Assembly: GCA_965372405.1 (NCBI GenBank)
Contig: CBDVCE010000002.1
Coordinates: 62,001 to 126,000, forward strand
Direction of reading: 5' to 3'
From: Sunxiuqinia sp965372405
GTDB taxonomy: Bacteria > Bacteroidota > Bacteroidia > Bacteroidales > Prolixibacteraceae
Length of the DNA: 64,000 bases
Part shown: one piece after another, positions 7,539-16,319 of the stretch
Layout of the letters: the number at the start of each line of letters is the position of its first letter
Numbering within the stretch: position 1 is the first letter of the stretch
Made by a program: the position numbers and the translations under genes
The notes under the pieces: generated by a model
What the model was told of the DNA's origin: nothing
Seen by the model: only the letters and a program-made list of their open reading frames with translations
Databases searched by the model: none

Positions 7539-8035
7539 TGTCCGGAAAAAATACAAGCAACAAATCATAGACAATCAATCTTTACCTCATTCCTGAAGGA
7601 TGAATTTCTGTGCAAGTATTATTAATCGAACTCAGGTTTTTATAATACCATGCTTTTCGTCCGGTGATACTTAACCGCTACGTTCCAGCCAATTCCGCCG
7701 GACGATTTTCACACATCTATATTAACCCAGCGCTTTGCACTGAGCTATTTTCTTCGACACTTTCAGCGTCATTCCTTGTTGCCCTGAAGGGGCATTACAG
7801 CAATAACCCCGGGTAAACGAATGAAGTGAGAGCAACCCGGGGTAAGGAATGATGAGAAAAAAGGCGCAACAGGAATGTTGATTGAAATTGTGACGATACA
7901 GACGCCGCACATTCCAAATTAATTCGTTGCTAATTTTTATATTAAGCCATTTGATGTAAATCGTGTAGTTGCAATTAGAGATGAAAAGGAATCTCGCACA
8001 GAAAGTTGAATTGATCCATGAATTTTCCCCGGACA
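7539..8035. mobile_element. Possible MITE or IS remnant, 497 bp with inverted ends
   Basis: The ends TGTCCGGAAAAAAT (7539-7552) and ATTTTCCCCGGACA (8022-8035) are inverted copies (11 of 14). Inside are another inverted pair CGTCCGG/CCGGACG around 7658-7704 and a GC-richer palindromic part (CCCCGGGT...ACCCGGGG) around 7807-7841. A 104-codon minus-strand frame inside shows no protein-like features. No target duplication was recognised. It fills the gap between the DUF362 gene and the acetyltransferase. Confidence 0.4.
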
Positions 8036-8343
8036 ACAGTGAATTAAAATAAAAAAATAGAAATTATTGAGATGAAATAACTATTGCCAATAATTTTCAA
8101 AAGATTTACATTTGCAGTGCATGACAAAACAATTTGTACATACTTCTATCCGTCTTTCGGAGTCGGTAAAATAGGCAGATCATTTGTTTTCATTCCCAAG
8201 GCTGGAATGATCCGTGCCTGTCAAAACATTTCGCTAAAGCATTTTGAAGCTTCTTTCTTAATGCTTAAATAATCAGATATATACTTTTATATTGAAGTAC
8301 TTTGCTGGCTAAGGCTGGCTGGGAATCATTAAATTTTATAACA

Positions 8344-8898
8344 ATGACATTACAAAATATACATATACGAGAAACAAATAGCAACGACTTTAACGACATC
8401 ATGGAAGTTGAGGAACAAGCCTTTGGTTCCGTTAAAGAGGCCAAGTTAACTGCAGCACTTTTGGAAGATCCCAGTGCTGAACCCATAGTTTCCTTGCTGG
8501 CTTTTCAAGGAGATGAAGCCATTGGGCACATTTTATTTACCCGTGCCTATATTGATGAATTGGCGAAGCAACCCATGATCCATATTCTTGCACCATTGGC
8601 TGTAAAGCCAGAATGCCAAAAGCAGGGGATAGGTGGCAAGTTAATCAAAGCCGGTCTTGAAATCTTAAAGGAAAGAGGAACCGAGCTTGTTTTTGTAATT
8701 GGCCATATGGATTATTATCCCAAACATGGTTTTACTCCCGATGCAAAAAGCTTAGGCTTTACGACTCCTTATCCAATACCGGAAGAGGTTAAAGATGCCT
8801 GGATGGTTTTGTCCTTAATGCCAAACGGATTTGAGAAATTTAAAGGCAAAGTTCATTGTGCCGATGAATTAAATCGAGAAGAACATTGGCGGGAGTAA
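8344..8898 (+). CDS. GNAT-family N-acetyltransferase
   Basis: 184 residues from the ATG at 8344; an in-frame upstream ATG (8302) adds a non-conserved tail and is less likely. The acetyl-CoA binding motif is clear: LAPLAVKPECQKQGIGGKLI at about 81-100 (Q/RxxGxG/A), followed by 'VFVIGHMDYYPKHGF', a pattern typical of YhbS-type acetyltransferases. It would transfer acetyl from acetyl-CoA to an amine; substrate unknown. Cytoplasmic, no membrane segment. Stands alone between repeat-rich intergenic regions. Confidence 0.85.
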   Translation: MTLQNIHIRETNSNDFNDIMEVEEQAFGSVKEAKLTAALLEDPSAEPIVSLLAFQGDEAIGHILFTRAYIDELAKQPMIHILAPLAVKPECQKQGIGGKLIKAGLEILKERGTELVFVIGHMDYYPKHGFTPDAKSLGFTTPYPIPEEVKDAWMVLSLMPNGFEKFKGKVHCADELNREEHWRE

Positions 8899-8988
8899 TT
8901 AATCTTAAGGTTTTTTGACCCCCTCCGTCTTCCGTCTTATGAAAGATGGATCTGGAGGTTAAATCTTAATAGCCAAGGGATAAGCAGG

Positions 8989-9169
8989 CTGTGTAAAAAC
9001 ATAAAGAATTTGACTATCTCCGGGATAAATCCCGGAGATCAGAAGTGTAATATTTTATCGGGCTTTAGCCCAACACTTTCAGATTAAGGGCTAAAGCCCA
9101 TGTTGGTTTTTTGCGCTCACTCCCTGGCATAAATGCCAGGGTTAGTAAAACTCCTATTTTCACACATCT
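8989..9169. repeat. Palindrome-rich dispersed element with inverted ends
   Basis: Begins TGTGTAAAAA and ends TTTTCACACA (9 of 10 inverted). Between them are four compact palindromes: ATCTCCGGGAT/ATCCCGGAGAT (9016-9039), GGGCTTTAGCCC (9060-9071), GGGCTAAAGCCC (9088-9099) and CCCTGGCAT/ATGCCAGGG (9122-9141). The right end TTTTCACACATCT also occurs at 7706-7718. Such REP-like clusters are common in Bacteroidota intergenic DNA. No protein-coding frame. Confidence 0.55.
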
Positions 9170-9250
9170 GGGGTATATTGTGCTAAACGAATCCATGCGA
9201 ATTCAAATGGTTAATTAAAAAACCGAGCGGTTGATTGAACTAGAGTAGCA

Positions 9251-9287
9251 TAAGGGATGTCATCTTTTCAAAAGATGACATCCCTTA
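9251..9287. repeat. Perfect 37-bp palindrome
   Basis: Two 18-base arms (TAAGGGATGTCATCTTTT and its complement) around a single C. A decayed copy lies at 69-102, about 9 kb away. It stands some 85 bp downstream of the sulfatase stop and could add to termination, or be a stand-alone dispersed hairpin. Confidence 0.7.
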
Positions 9288-9313
9288 TTACATGTAGCAA
9301 TCGTTAGCAACGA

Positions 9314-9346
9314 CAAAAAAATACCCCTCATTCTGAAATGAGAGGT
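9314..9346 (-). terminator. Intrinsic terminator of the sulfatase operon
   Basis: Read on the minus strand: arms TACCTCTCATT and AATGAGGGGTA around TCAG, followed by seven T. It lies just after the sulfatase stop codon. Confidence 0.75.
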
Positions 9347-9371
9347 AGTATATGAAATCGTATTCAAGTAA

Positions 9372-10775
9372 TTATTTTTCAGAATAAAACCTTGCTTTAT
9401 GAGCTTCGGCATAAGCAACAAGCGCTTCAGCAATTTCCGGATGTTGTTCAATTACGTTTGTTGTTTCATATGGATCATTCGCCATGTCGAATAAAGACAG
9501 TTCAATTTTAACTTGCTTGTACTTTCCTGGCATTCCATCTTTTCCTTCAATCTCAGTCATTGTTCTGTAAGCATGAGGCAAGTGTAGCTTCCATTTTCCA
9601 TCACCACTCATTACGCTCTCAAAATTATGCCCTGTAGTAAATGCATAATAATCGTGTGGGTTGATCGCACCCTCTTTCCCTGAAATCAAATCCCACACAT
9701 TCCGTCCATCAATCTCAGTTTCTGGAAGTGGTACATTGGCTAAATGACAAAGTGTTGGAAGCAAGTCAATAGTTAGCATGGTTTTTTCAGATTGACGATT
9801 TCCTTTTAGTTGGGCAGGGTATTTAATAATTGTTGCTGAACGTGTTCCTCCATCAAATGAAGTTGCTTTTGCTTCGCGAAATGGGGTTGTTCCAGCATGG
9901 TCACCATAGGCAATCCAGGGGCCATTGTCGGATGAAAAGATAACGATGGTATTCTCATCAAGGCCATTTTCTTTTAGTGCATTATTAATTTGTCCTACCG
10001 ACCAGTCAATTTCCATCATGACATCACCATATAATCCAACGCCAGATTTGCCTTCGAATTCTTTACTACAGAAAATAGGGACATGAGGCATAGAATGTGG
10101 TACATACAAAAGGAACGGCTCATCTTTATGACGATTTATAAAATCAACAGCATGCTGGGTGTACCATTTGGTAAGCATCTTCTGATGCTCGTAATCAACA
10201 TCTTCAATTTTAATTTCACCGTTCTCCCAAAACTTAATTGGAAATTGTCCCCAATGTTCAGGGTTCTCAGGATGGTGTTTCCACATGTCATTAGAATACA
10301 TCAGCCCACAACTTTCATCAAATCCACGGTTATGCGGACGAGTTTCGGGTTGGTCGCCACAATGCCATTTCCCGAATATCGCAGTTTTATAACCACCAGC
10401 TTTAAATACTTCAGCAATGGTTGGGAAATTGGTTTCCAGTCCACGCCCGTTTGGTCCGTGCGCCCCAAAAACTTTTGTGCGGCAAGGGTAGCAACCCGAC
10501 ATTAATGCCGAGCGGGATGCTGAACAGATGGCCTGAGGTACATAGAAGTTTTTAAACATCACACCTTCTTCTGCCAATGTTTGAACATTTGGTGTTTCAA
10601 TTTTTGTCTGACCAAAAGGAGTGAAATCAGAATAGCCTGAATCATCCAGAAAGACAATAACGATATTGGGTTGTTTAGCTTGTGGTTCTGCTACAGTTTC
10701 CTTTTTAGGTGTATTTGTGCAGGATATTCCCAAAAGGATGGATAAAAGAACAATTGTGAAGCTTGATGTTTTCAT
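9372..10775 (-). CDS. Sulfatase (alkaline-phosphatase-like, S1 type), lipoprotein
   Basis: 467 residues. Lipoprotein signal with lipobox LGISC (C19). The sulfatase signature is C84-S-A-S-R88 with SALMSG after it, so C84 is the residue expected to become formylglycine. D44-D45 (FLDDSGYSD), H-containing loops and SSDNGPW (metal-binding D/N) complete the active site. It should hydrolyse a sulfate ester in the periplasm or at the cell surface; the substrate is unknown. It starts one base after the stop of the upstream glycosyltransferase gene, so the two are probably co-transcribed. An anaerobic sulfatase-maturing enzyme is not in the window. Confidence 0.88.
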   Translation of the reverse strand: MKTSSFTIVLLSILLGISCTNTPKKETVAEPQAKQPNIVIVFLDDSGYSDFTPFGQTKIETPNVQTLAEEGVMFKNFYVPQAICSASRSALMSGCYPCRTKVFGAHGPNGRGLETNFPTIAEVFKAGGYKTAIFGKWHCGDQPETRPHNRGFDESCGLMYSNDMWKHHPENPEHWGQFPIKFWENGEIKIEDVDYEHQKMLTKWYTQHAVDFINRHKDEPFLLYVPHSMPHVPIFCSKEFEGKSGVGLYGDVMMEIDWSVGQINNALKENGLDENTIVIFSSDNGPWIAYGDHAGTTPFREAKATSFDGGTRSATIIKYPAQLKGNRQSEKTMLTIDLLPTLCHLANVPLPETEIDGRNVWDLISGKEGAINPHDYYAFTTGHNFESVMSGDGKWKLHLPHAYRTMTEIEGKDGMPGKYKQVKIELSLFDMANDPYETTNVIEQHPEIAEALVAYAEAHKARFYSEK

Positions 10776-10776
10776 T

Positions 10777-12498
10777 TTAGTGTTGGTTTATATTAGTATG
10801 CTTAAGAATTGCGATTTTATTTTTTCTCACTCCCAAATAATAACTCTCTGAACGTTTCTCTTTTAGTTGTTGCAGATTTCCTGCTTTTCGTGCTTTCCAA
10901 ACTTCAGCCGGATCTATATCTCTCCATACATTGGACAGTTTTTCAAGCTCAAAATTCTGCAGAGCTAATGAATCCAGATAAGTATCTTCAAAAATAACAA
11001 TATTTGTTTCGGGGAGCAAAGGGGCTTCGAAAGGCTTAAATGCTTTAAAAAAGAACTCACCACCCGAAGCCACGCGAATTCGTGAAGCAATACGGGTTTT
11101 GCCATAAAACTGAATTGTTTCGCTGTCTTTTATGTCATGTTCATTTAGCTTCTCTGTAATTTGCAAACCTTGTCCGGGATAACTGATTGGTTTAATCAGA
11201 AAATAAAGAATAAAGAAAATCCCAGCCATCATTCCATAAGTAAGTGATGCTTTTGAATTTGTTTCAAAGGTTTTCTTTTTTACAAATAACAGACTGCTTA
11301 TTACTATCAATCCAAGGACTACAACAATTTGCCAAATTGCACCATCAAACAAATAAATGGAAGTTATTGCTAACAACGAAACCAGCATTAGAATAAGATA
11401 AGCAATCCATAACGAAGCATTAAGCATTTTTCGGATACCGGCCTTGCTTTCGGTTTTTTGAATGAAGTAGGCAAACATCATGGCAACAACAGGCATTACC
11501 GGAATGAGGTAACGATAATAATATTTTGAAACAAGACTGGCCATGCCAATCATTGCTAAAATCCAAAGTATTGAAAAACCAAAAATGGCTTTGTGCTGAT
11601 TGTTTTCTAAAACTTTGTTGATGCTTTCTTTATAAAATAGGCTTCGTAACCCCGGTAGCATTAACGGAAAAAGTATGAGCAACACAACGAGTATGGAGAT
11701 GAAGAAATTTTTAATGATTAATCCGAGTCGGGCAGCTACACGAATTCCCACCTGGTCTTCATAAAAGCTACTAAGTGCTTCGGAACCATGAATTATGGAA
11801 ATGGCAACAAACCAAAAACCACCTAAAAAGATTCCAACAAGTAAAGAAGGCAGGTGAATCATTTCTTTTAGTTTGATTCTCCTCCATGGGTTTGCAAGCA
11901 AGAAGAATAAACTGACAAGAAGAAATGCAATAGCAGGTAATCCTTTGGTCATAACTGCCATTCCTGCACCAATGTATATAGCCCATAAAAAGGGTTTTCT
12001 TCTTTCAGGGTTTGTGAGTAAGCCGACTACACCCCAAATCATAATTTGTAAGAATACGAGCAGAAATAAGTCGGTAAGACTGGCAGCTGTTGAGCGAAGA
12101 AGAACAGGTGAGGCACCCATAATTACCATTGATAAGATGGCAGTCTTTTTTTCATTAAAGGCTAAAAGTGTAATCTTATAAGTCATCCATAATGAAACAC
12201 CAGCAGCAAGTAAGAACGGGAGTCGTGAAGCAAACTGATTAACCCCAAAGGTAAAGTAGCTTGCCAAAACTGCCCAGTATGTGAAAATCGGTTTCAAAAA
12301 CCGAAAGCCTCCATTTGGTGCATGCGGACTTAGGTATTCTCCATTCTTTAGCATGTAAATAGCTGCATCAACGTAATGCCTTTCATCGGGCATGAAGAAA
12401 ATGTAATTGAGCGAAAAAGGAGCCATCAACACTAAATAAACCAATATCAGCAATAGTGCATTGATATGGAATTTGAAGAGGCTTTTTATCGTTTTCAT
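10777..12498 (-). CDS. ArnT/PMT-like glycosyltransferase (GT39/GT83 type)
   Basis: 573 residues with some 11-12 membrane helices in the N-terminal 430 residues and a soluble C-terminal part. The first periplasmic loop carries D38-E39 (MPDERHYVDA), the catalytic acid pair of GT-C enzymes, and SRLPFLLAAGVSL follows as in ArnT relatives. It would use a polyprenyl-phosphate sugar to modify lipid A, a protein or a glycan on the outer face of the inner membrane. Its neighbours are two lipid-A-type acyltransferases (immediately upstream, no gap) and a sulfatase, so modification of an envelope lipid is the best inference. Confidence 0.82.
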   Translation of the reverse strand: MKTIKSLFKFHINALLLILVYLVLMAPFSLNYIFFMPDERHYVDAAIYMLKNGEYLSPHAPNGGFRFLKPIFTYWAVLASYFTFGVNQFASRLPFLLAAGVSLWMTYKITLLAFNEKKTAILSMVIMGASPVLLRSTAASLTDLFLLVFLQIMIWGVVGLLTNPERRKPFLWAIYIGAGMAVMTKGLPAIAFLLVSLFFLLANPWRRIKLKEMIHLPSLLVGIFLGGFWFVAISIIHGSEALSSFYEDQVGIRVAARLGLIIKNFFISILVVLLILFPLMLPGLRSLFYKESINKVLENNQHKAIFGFSILWILAMIGMASLVSKYYYRYLIPVMPVVAMMFAYFIQKTESKAGIRKMLNASLWIAYLILMLVSLLAITSIYLFDGAIWQIVVVLGLIVISSLLFVKKKTFETNSKASLTYGMMAGIFFILYFLIKPISYPGQGLQITEKLNEHDIKDSETIQFYGKTRIASRIRVASGGEFFFKAFKPFEAPLLPETNIVIFEDTYLDSLALQNFELEKLSNVWRDIDPAEVWKARKAGNLQQLKEKRSESYYLGVRKNKIAILKHTNINQH

Positions 12499-13395
12499 TT
12501 ACAAACGTTTTTGCAGGGTTTTATTTCCCGGACGTTTATGTTTCCAGCGTTTATGCGACCAGAGATAGAACTCCGGTTTTTCTTTTATGATGGATTCTAT
12601 TTTGTCAACATACAATTGCAATACTCCATTTTCAGCTAGTTCAGATGGGTTTTCCGTTAGTACCTCAAATGTTGCCTTGTATTTTCCACGACCTGACTTT
12701 TCAATATGCTGAAAAAGGATAACCTGATTGGTGTGCTTTGCCAAATTCTCTGGGCCTGGGAAGAACGCAGCTTCCTGGTTTAAAAAGGTGGTCCAAAAGT
12801 CTGCATTCCATTTTGGGCGCTGATCTGCACAAAGCCAGGTAAGTGTGAGCTCATTGTTCTGCTGTGCTTTCAATACCGTTTTAAAAATTTGTTTGGTAGA
12901 AACCAGTGTCGATCCAAAGCGTTCGCGCATTTTATTAATATGGCTGTCGTAGATCAAATTACGGGCTGGATTATAGACTAATAGAACCTTATGCTTCAGG
13001 TAATTTTGAAGTATAGCCTGCCATTCCCAATTGTTGTAATGCATGGTTAAGACCAACACGCTTTTTCCCTGATCAAAATACTTGTTCACCAATTCAGGGT
13101 TGGTAACGACCATCCGATTTTTTAGTTTTTCAATTGAAAAGACTTTCAACTTCAAGGATTCGAGCATGAGGTCGCAAAGATGCTTGTAAAATCCTTTGGC
13201 GATGGTTTTTATTTCAGCTTGAGACTTTTCAGGAAAGGCATGCTCCAGGTTGTCCAAAACCACTTTCTTTCGATAGCCAACCACATAGTAAATCAGCAAA
13301 AACATAATATCCGACTTCAGATACAATAAAGGCATCGGAATGAGTGATATTAAGCTTAGCAGAAAAGTTCCAATATGGCTGATTAGCTTCTTCAA
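12499..13395 (-). CDS. LpxL/HtrB-like lauroyl acyltransferase, second copy
   Basis: 298 residues of the LpxL/LpxM family, which transfers an acyl chain to lipid A precursors at the inner membrane. The catalytic HX4E is H119-Y-N-N-W-E124, and an N-terminal hydrophobic helix (about 10-37) anchors it. The frame overlaps the upstream paralogue by four bases (ATGA), indicating translational coupling. The two copies share long stretches (RKVV..NL..AFPEKS, WSHRRWKHKRP-type C-terminus), so they arose by duplication and may add different acyl chains. Confidence 0.88.
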   Translation of the reverse strand: MKKLISHIGTFLLSLISLIPMPLLYLKSDIMFLLIYYVVGYRKKVVLDNLEHAFPEKSQAEIKTIAKGFYKHLCDLMLESLKLKVFSIEKLKNRMVVTNPELVNKYFDQGKSVLVLTMHYNNWEWQAILQNYLKHKVLLVYNPARNLIYDSHINKMRERFGSTLVSTKQIFKTVLKAQQNNELTLTWLCADQRPKWNADFWTTFLNQEAAFFPGPENLAKHTNQVILFQHIEKSGRGKYKATFEVLTENPSELAENGVLQLYVDKIESIIKEKPEFYLWSHKRWKHKRPGNKTLQKRL

Positions 13396-14333
13396 TTCAT
13401 GTCTGGTTTATTGGTTGGTATGTGCTTCGAAACATCAATGCGTTCAAGTAAAGGAGTTCCTTCCAATCGTTTGTGTTTCCATCTTCGGTGAGACCAAAGC
13501 CAATTTTCTGGAGTATGCTTTATAATCCGTTCGATCACCTCTACGTATGTCATTAGGATGGTCTCCGGTTTTTCTTTTGATGGTTCAGAGAATAATTCAA
13601 TTAATTCTGAACGGTATTTGCCCCTGGCAATTCGTTTAAATTGAATGAAAAAAACGGGTTGGTTGGTTTTGCAGGCAATCTTATCTGGTCCTTCAAAGAA
13701 AGGAGTTTCCTGATTTAGAAAAGTTGTCCAGAATTTAGAGGTCTGAAATGGTGTTTGGTCTGCAGCAAGCCAGAGAATACCTGGTCTTTTATTTTTATCA
13801 AATTGTATGGCTGTGCGTGCCGAAAGGTTTACTGGAATGGATTCTCCACCGAAACGGTCACGCATGTTAAGGATAAAACGTTCCATTTCAGGGTTGTTTC
13901 GTATCGGATTGTAAATCATCATGATTTTGTGCTTGACCAATCTTTGCATACTAGGATTCCACTCCCAATTGGCATAATGCATACCCAGAACAATTACACT
14001 TTTACCCTTATCAAAATATTCGTTGAGCTTTTCAGTCCCTACAAATACCTGCCGTTGATCAAGTTCTTTGTAGCTCATGTTACTGAACTTTATCGTTTCA
14101 AGGCTTACGTCACATAAATTTTTATAAAACTTACGGGTAATCTGTCCAATTTCTTTTTCACTTTTTTCCGGGAACGCTTTCTTTAAGTTTGTATTAACTA
14201 CTTTTCTTCGGTAACGAACAACATAGTACAACAGGAAATACAAGAAATCGGAAATGAGATGTATAATCGGAAACGGGATATGTGAAAAAGCCTTTAAGAA
14301 TGCGACAGAGACTTTTTGGAATATTCTTTTCAT
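13392..14333 (-). CDS. LpxL/HtrB-like lauroyl acyltransferase, first copy
   Basis: 313 residues. HX4E is H119-Y-A-N-W-E124, at exactly the same position as in the downstream paralogue. N-terminal membrane helix at about 12-37. First gene of a four-gene minus-strand operon (acyltransferase, acyltransferase, ArnT-like, sulfatase). The C-terminal extension after WSHRRWKHKR is slightly longer than in the partner. Lipid A secondary acylation is the expected role; ornithine- or other aminolipid acylation is a possible alternative in this phylum. Confidence 0.88.
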   Translation of the reverse strand: MKRIFQKVSVAFLKAFSHIPFPIIHLISDFLYFLLYYVVRYRRKVVNTNLKKAFPEKSEKEIGQITRKFYKNLCDVSLETIKFSNMSYKELDQRQVFVGTEKLNEYFDKGKSVIVLGMHYANWEWNPSMQRLVKHKIMMIYNPIRNNPEMERFILNMRDRFGGESIPVNLSARTAIQFDKNKRPGILWLAADQTPFQTSKFWTTFLNQETPFFEGPDKIACKTNQPVFFIQFKRIARGKYRSELIELFSEPSKEKPETILMTYVEVIERIIKHTPENWLWSHRRWKHKRLEGTPLLERIDVSKHIPTNKPDMN

Positions 14334-14352
14334 GACAATTATTTAGTTCTGA

Positions 14353-14360
14353 CAAATTTA
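14353..14360 (-). promoter_or_regulatory. Possible promoter -7 box for the acyltransferase operon
   Basis: On the minus strand this reads TAAATTTG, a full match to the Bacteroidota -7 consensus TAnnTTTG, about 20 bases before the first start codon. The -33 box is weak (TTTA-like). Confidence 0.4.
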
Positions 14361-14542
14361 AGTTTTTTTGATATAAAAGGTAAAACTTGTTTAAGTGACT
14401 TCATGCCAATTATTGAATAAGAAGAAGTTGAGCAGCTAATTTAAGTAGGGATTTCAAAATAAACAATCGTTTAGCTTCATTAGAAGAACAACATGTTCAT
14501 TAATACTTCTATTTGCAAATTAATGAAGAGCAAACGGGTGCT

Positions 14543-15202
14543 CTATTTTTCATCAAGTTTTGCTGGATTTAAAAAGATAATAAAAAAGATAAATGCAAAC
14601 GTGATCTCATGCAGCTCGCTAATCTTTTTTACATAGAAAGCTGCAATTATCAGGTTTAGCGAAAGCATAACAATGATTTGTCTTAATTGAGGTAACGGAA
14701 CCCTAAAACTGTTTACCAGATTTCTGATTATTTTAGTTTTTGCATACAATATTCTCGAAAATACAAAGTAAGATATCATGACAAGAAGCATTATTTTTGA
14801 AAAAATGAGAATATTCAAATTCGTGTCTCCAACAAGAAGGTTATGAAAGTTGGTTTCATCTTGAATGTTGTTTTCTAAGAAGAAATCACTGCTTTCAATA
14901 TTAAAAATTCGCTGTCCCCAGCTTATTTCTTCGCCTGCAGCAAAAAAGAATAGAAATGCTAGAACTGATGCAGTTAAAATCCATAAAGGTTTTTTTAATT
15001 TACGATATTCAAATATCCTGTAAAGCGCCACAACACTTGCTAAAAACAAGAAAATTGCTGTTAAGTATTCAACAAGACCGTCTTCTCTTATATAAAAAGT
15101 GAACTGTTCAGTATTTGTCTGTCCAAGAAAAATACCATACCCTATGAAAATTGTTAAAATGGCATATAGTGACACCTCCAGAGGATTAATGAGCTTTTTC
15201 AT
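14543..15202 (-). CDS. Conserved polytopic membrane protein of unknown function
   Basis: 219 residues with about six membrane helices. A conserved-looking core, FFAAGEEISWGQRIF followed by ETNFHNLL, recurs in unnamed bacterial membrane proteins; its charged residues within or near the membrane (EEISWGQR) suggest a functional site, but no reaction is known. It is flanked by about 200 bp gaps on both sides, so it is probably its own transcript. No signal for regulation was seen. Confidence 0.65.
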   Translation of the reverse strand: MKKLINPLEVSLYAILTIFIGYGIFLGQTNTEQFTFYIREDGLVEYLTAIFLFLASVVALYRIFEYRKLKKPLWILTASVLAFLFFFAAGEEISWGQRIFNIESSDFFLENNIQDETNFHNLLVGDTNLNILIFSKIMLLVMISYFVFSRILYAKTKIIRNLVNSFRVPLPQLRQIIVMLSLNLIIAAFYVKKISELHEITFAFIFFIIFLNPAKLDEK

Positions 15203-15322
15203 CTTTATTTAATTGTTTTAAAAGTATTACACACTATTGAGAATTGATTGCAAAAATAATACAATACAATTAAGTGTCGAGATAAATGCAATTTTTTTGA
15301 AGTGATAAGGTATTGATGCTTG

Positions 15323-16174
15323 TTAAAATATAGGCCGGGCTATAACAATCCCGGTATAGTGCTTCTTCTGTTGTAAGAAATCATGTAAGGTAATATCTGA
15401 AATTACCACTTTCATTCCTGAGGTTGATGCGTGCATAAGATGTTTGTGGTTATTTACAGTGACAACAAGTCCAACATGAACAATGTCTAATCCTTGAATT
15501 GATGTGGCGATACCAACAATATCACCATCTTTTAGCAAGTGTTCGTTCTTATCAATTTCAGCTCTTGGAAGAAAGGATAATTTTTGGGCAGATATTTGTT
15601 TTTCCTGCTGGTCAATTAATTTAATTAATTCAGGATTCTCTTTCAGAACTTCATAATTGTTCGGATGTTTCGACATGAAATTCACCTTCCCATCAAAAGG
15701 ATGAAGCGGCAGTTCTTGGGGGATTTCAGCAAAACCTTTTTGAATATTGTCTGCGACCCAATCGCTAAAATAATGTAGGCGTGAGCAATAACCGTCCCTG
15801 TCTCCATCACGATAACGTATATTTTCAAGTTCTTTTTTGAAATCTTCAAAGGCTGTTTTCTCTGATTTTAAACATCGTGTAATGGCCAAACAATTTTCTG
15901 CAAAAGTGGTACAGTCAAATTCCTTTAGGTTGATGATCAGTTTCTCATCTTTCCCATTTTCAAGGGTGTGTGCAACATATGGAGTTTCAAGAAACGATTT
16001 CCCAACTTCGGTAAGCAATTGCCCCACCGGCAGCTTACTTTTGCATGAAAGCTGTTCGAAGAGTTCATTTAGCAGAAGATGATCTTGTTTTTCATTAGGC
16101 AATTGAGCCTGCAATGATTGAAATAACAAGATGGAAAAGAGTAGAAATACTGGAGCTGTATATGTTTTCATCAC
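15323..16174 (-). CDS. DUF1460 protein, probable cell-wall amidase (NlpC/P60-like fold)
   Basis: 283 residues with a Sec signal (MKTYTAPVFLLFSILLFQS, cleavage near LQAQ). The nucleophile region is EFDCTTFAENCLA with C88, and a later DIVHVGLVV supplies the expected histidine. DUF1460 members characterised structurally resemble N-acetylmuramoyl-L-alanine amidases or peptidases that act on peptidoglycan fragments, so a periplasmic role in wall turnover or recycling is likely. It is divergent from the ECF sigma operon starting at 16320, with which it shares the intergenic region. Confidence 0.82.
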   Translation of the reverse strand: MMKTYTAPVFLLFSILLFQSLQAQLPNEKQDHLLLNELFEQLSCKSKLPVGQLLTEVGKSFLETPYVAHTLENGKDEKLIINLKEFDCTTFAENCLAITRCLKSEKTAFEDFKKELENIRYRDGDRDGYCSRLHYFSDWVADNIQKGFAEIPQELPLHPFDGKVNFMSKHPNNYEVLKENPELIKLIDQQEKQISAQKLSFLPRAEIDKNEHLLKDGDIVGIATSIQGLDIVHVGLVVTVNNHKHLMHASTSGMKVVISDITLHDFLQQKKHYTGIVIARPIF

Positions 16175-16208
16175 TTTAATTTTTCTTTAAAATAAATAAT
16201 TTTTAGCA

Positions 16209-16237
16209 AAAGGTAGGGTAAAATGTGTTTTAAGCGG
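16209..16237 (+). promoter_or_regulatory. Candidate ECF-sigma promoter motif, copy 1
   Basis: AAGGTAGGGTAA, then four bases, then TGTTTTAAG and CGG. The same pattern is found at 20255-20283 before the LTxxQ gene of the same cluster. The position (about 85 bp before the sigma gene) fits a promoter read by the ECF factor itself. Inferred from the repeat; not a published consensus that I can cite. Confidence 0.5.
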
Positions 16238-16319
16238 ATATTGAGTAAAAAAGAACGGGTAATTCGCGGAAAGTGAGAAAGGATTTGTAATTTGAATCAT
16301 TCGTTTAAATTGAAAAACA

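Noticed and set aside
7722..8036. 104-codon open frame on the minus strand
   Set aside because: Lies wholly within a palindrome-rich non-coding element; composition (Cys, His, Trp scattered) is not protein-like and there is no start context.
8084..8272. 62-codon open frame on the plus strand
   Set aside because: No recognisable domain, weak start (TTG), next to repeats; could at most be a decayed fragment.
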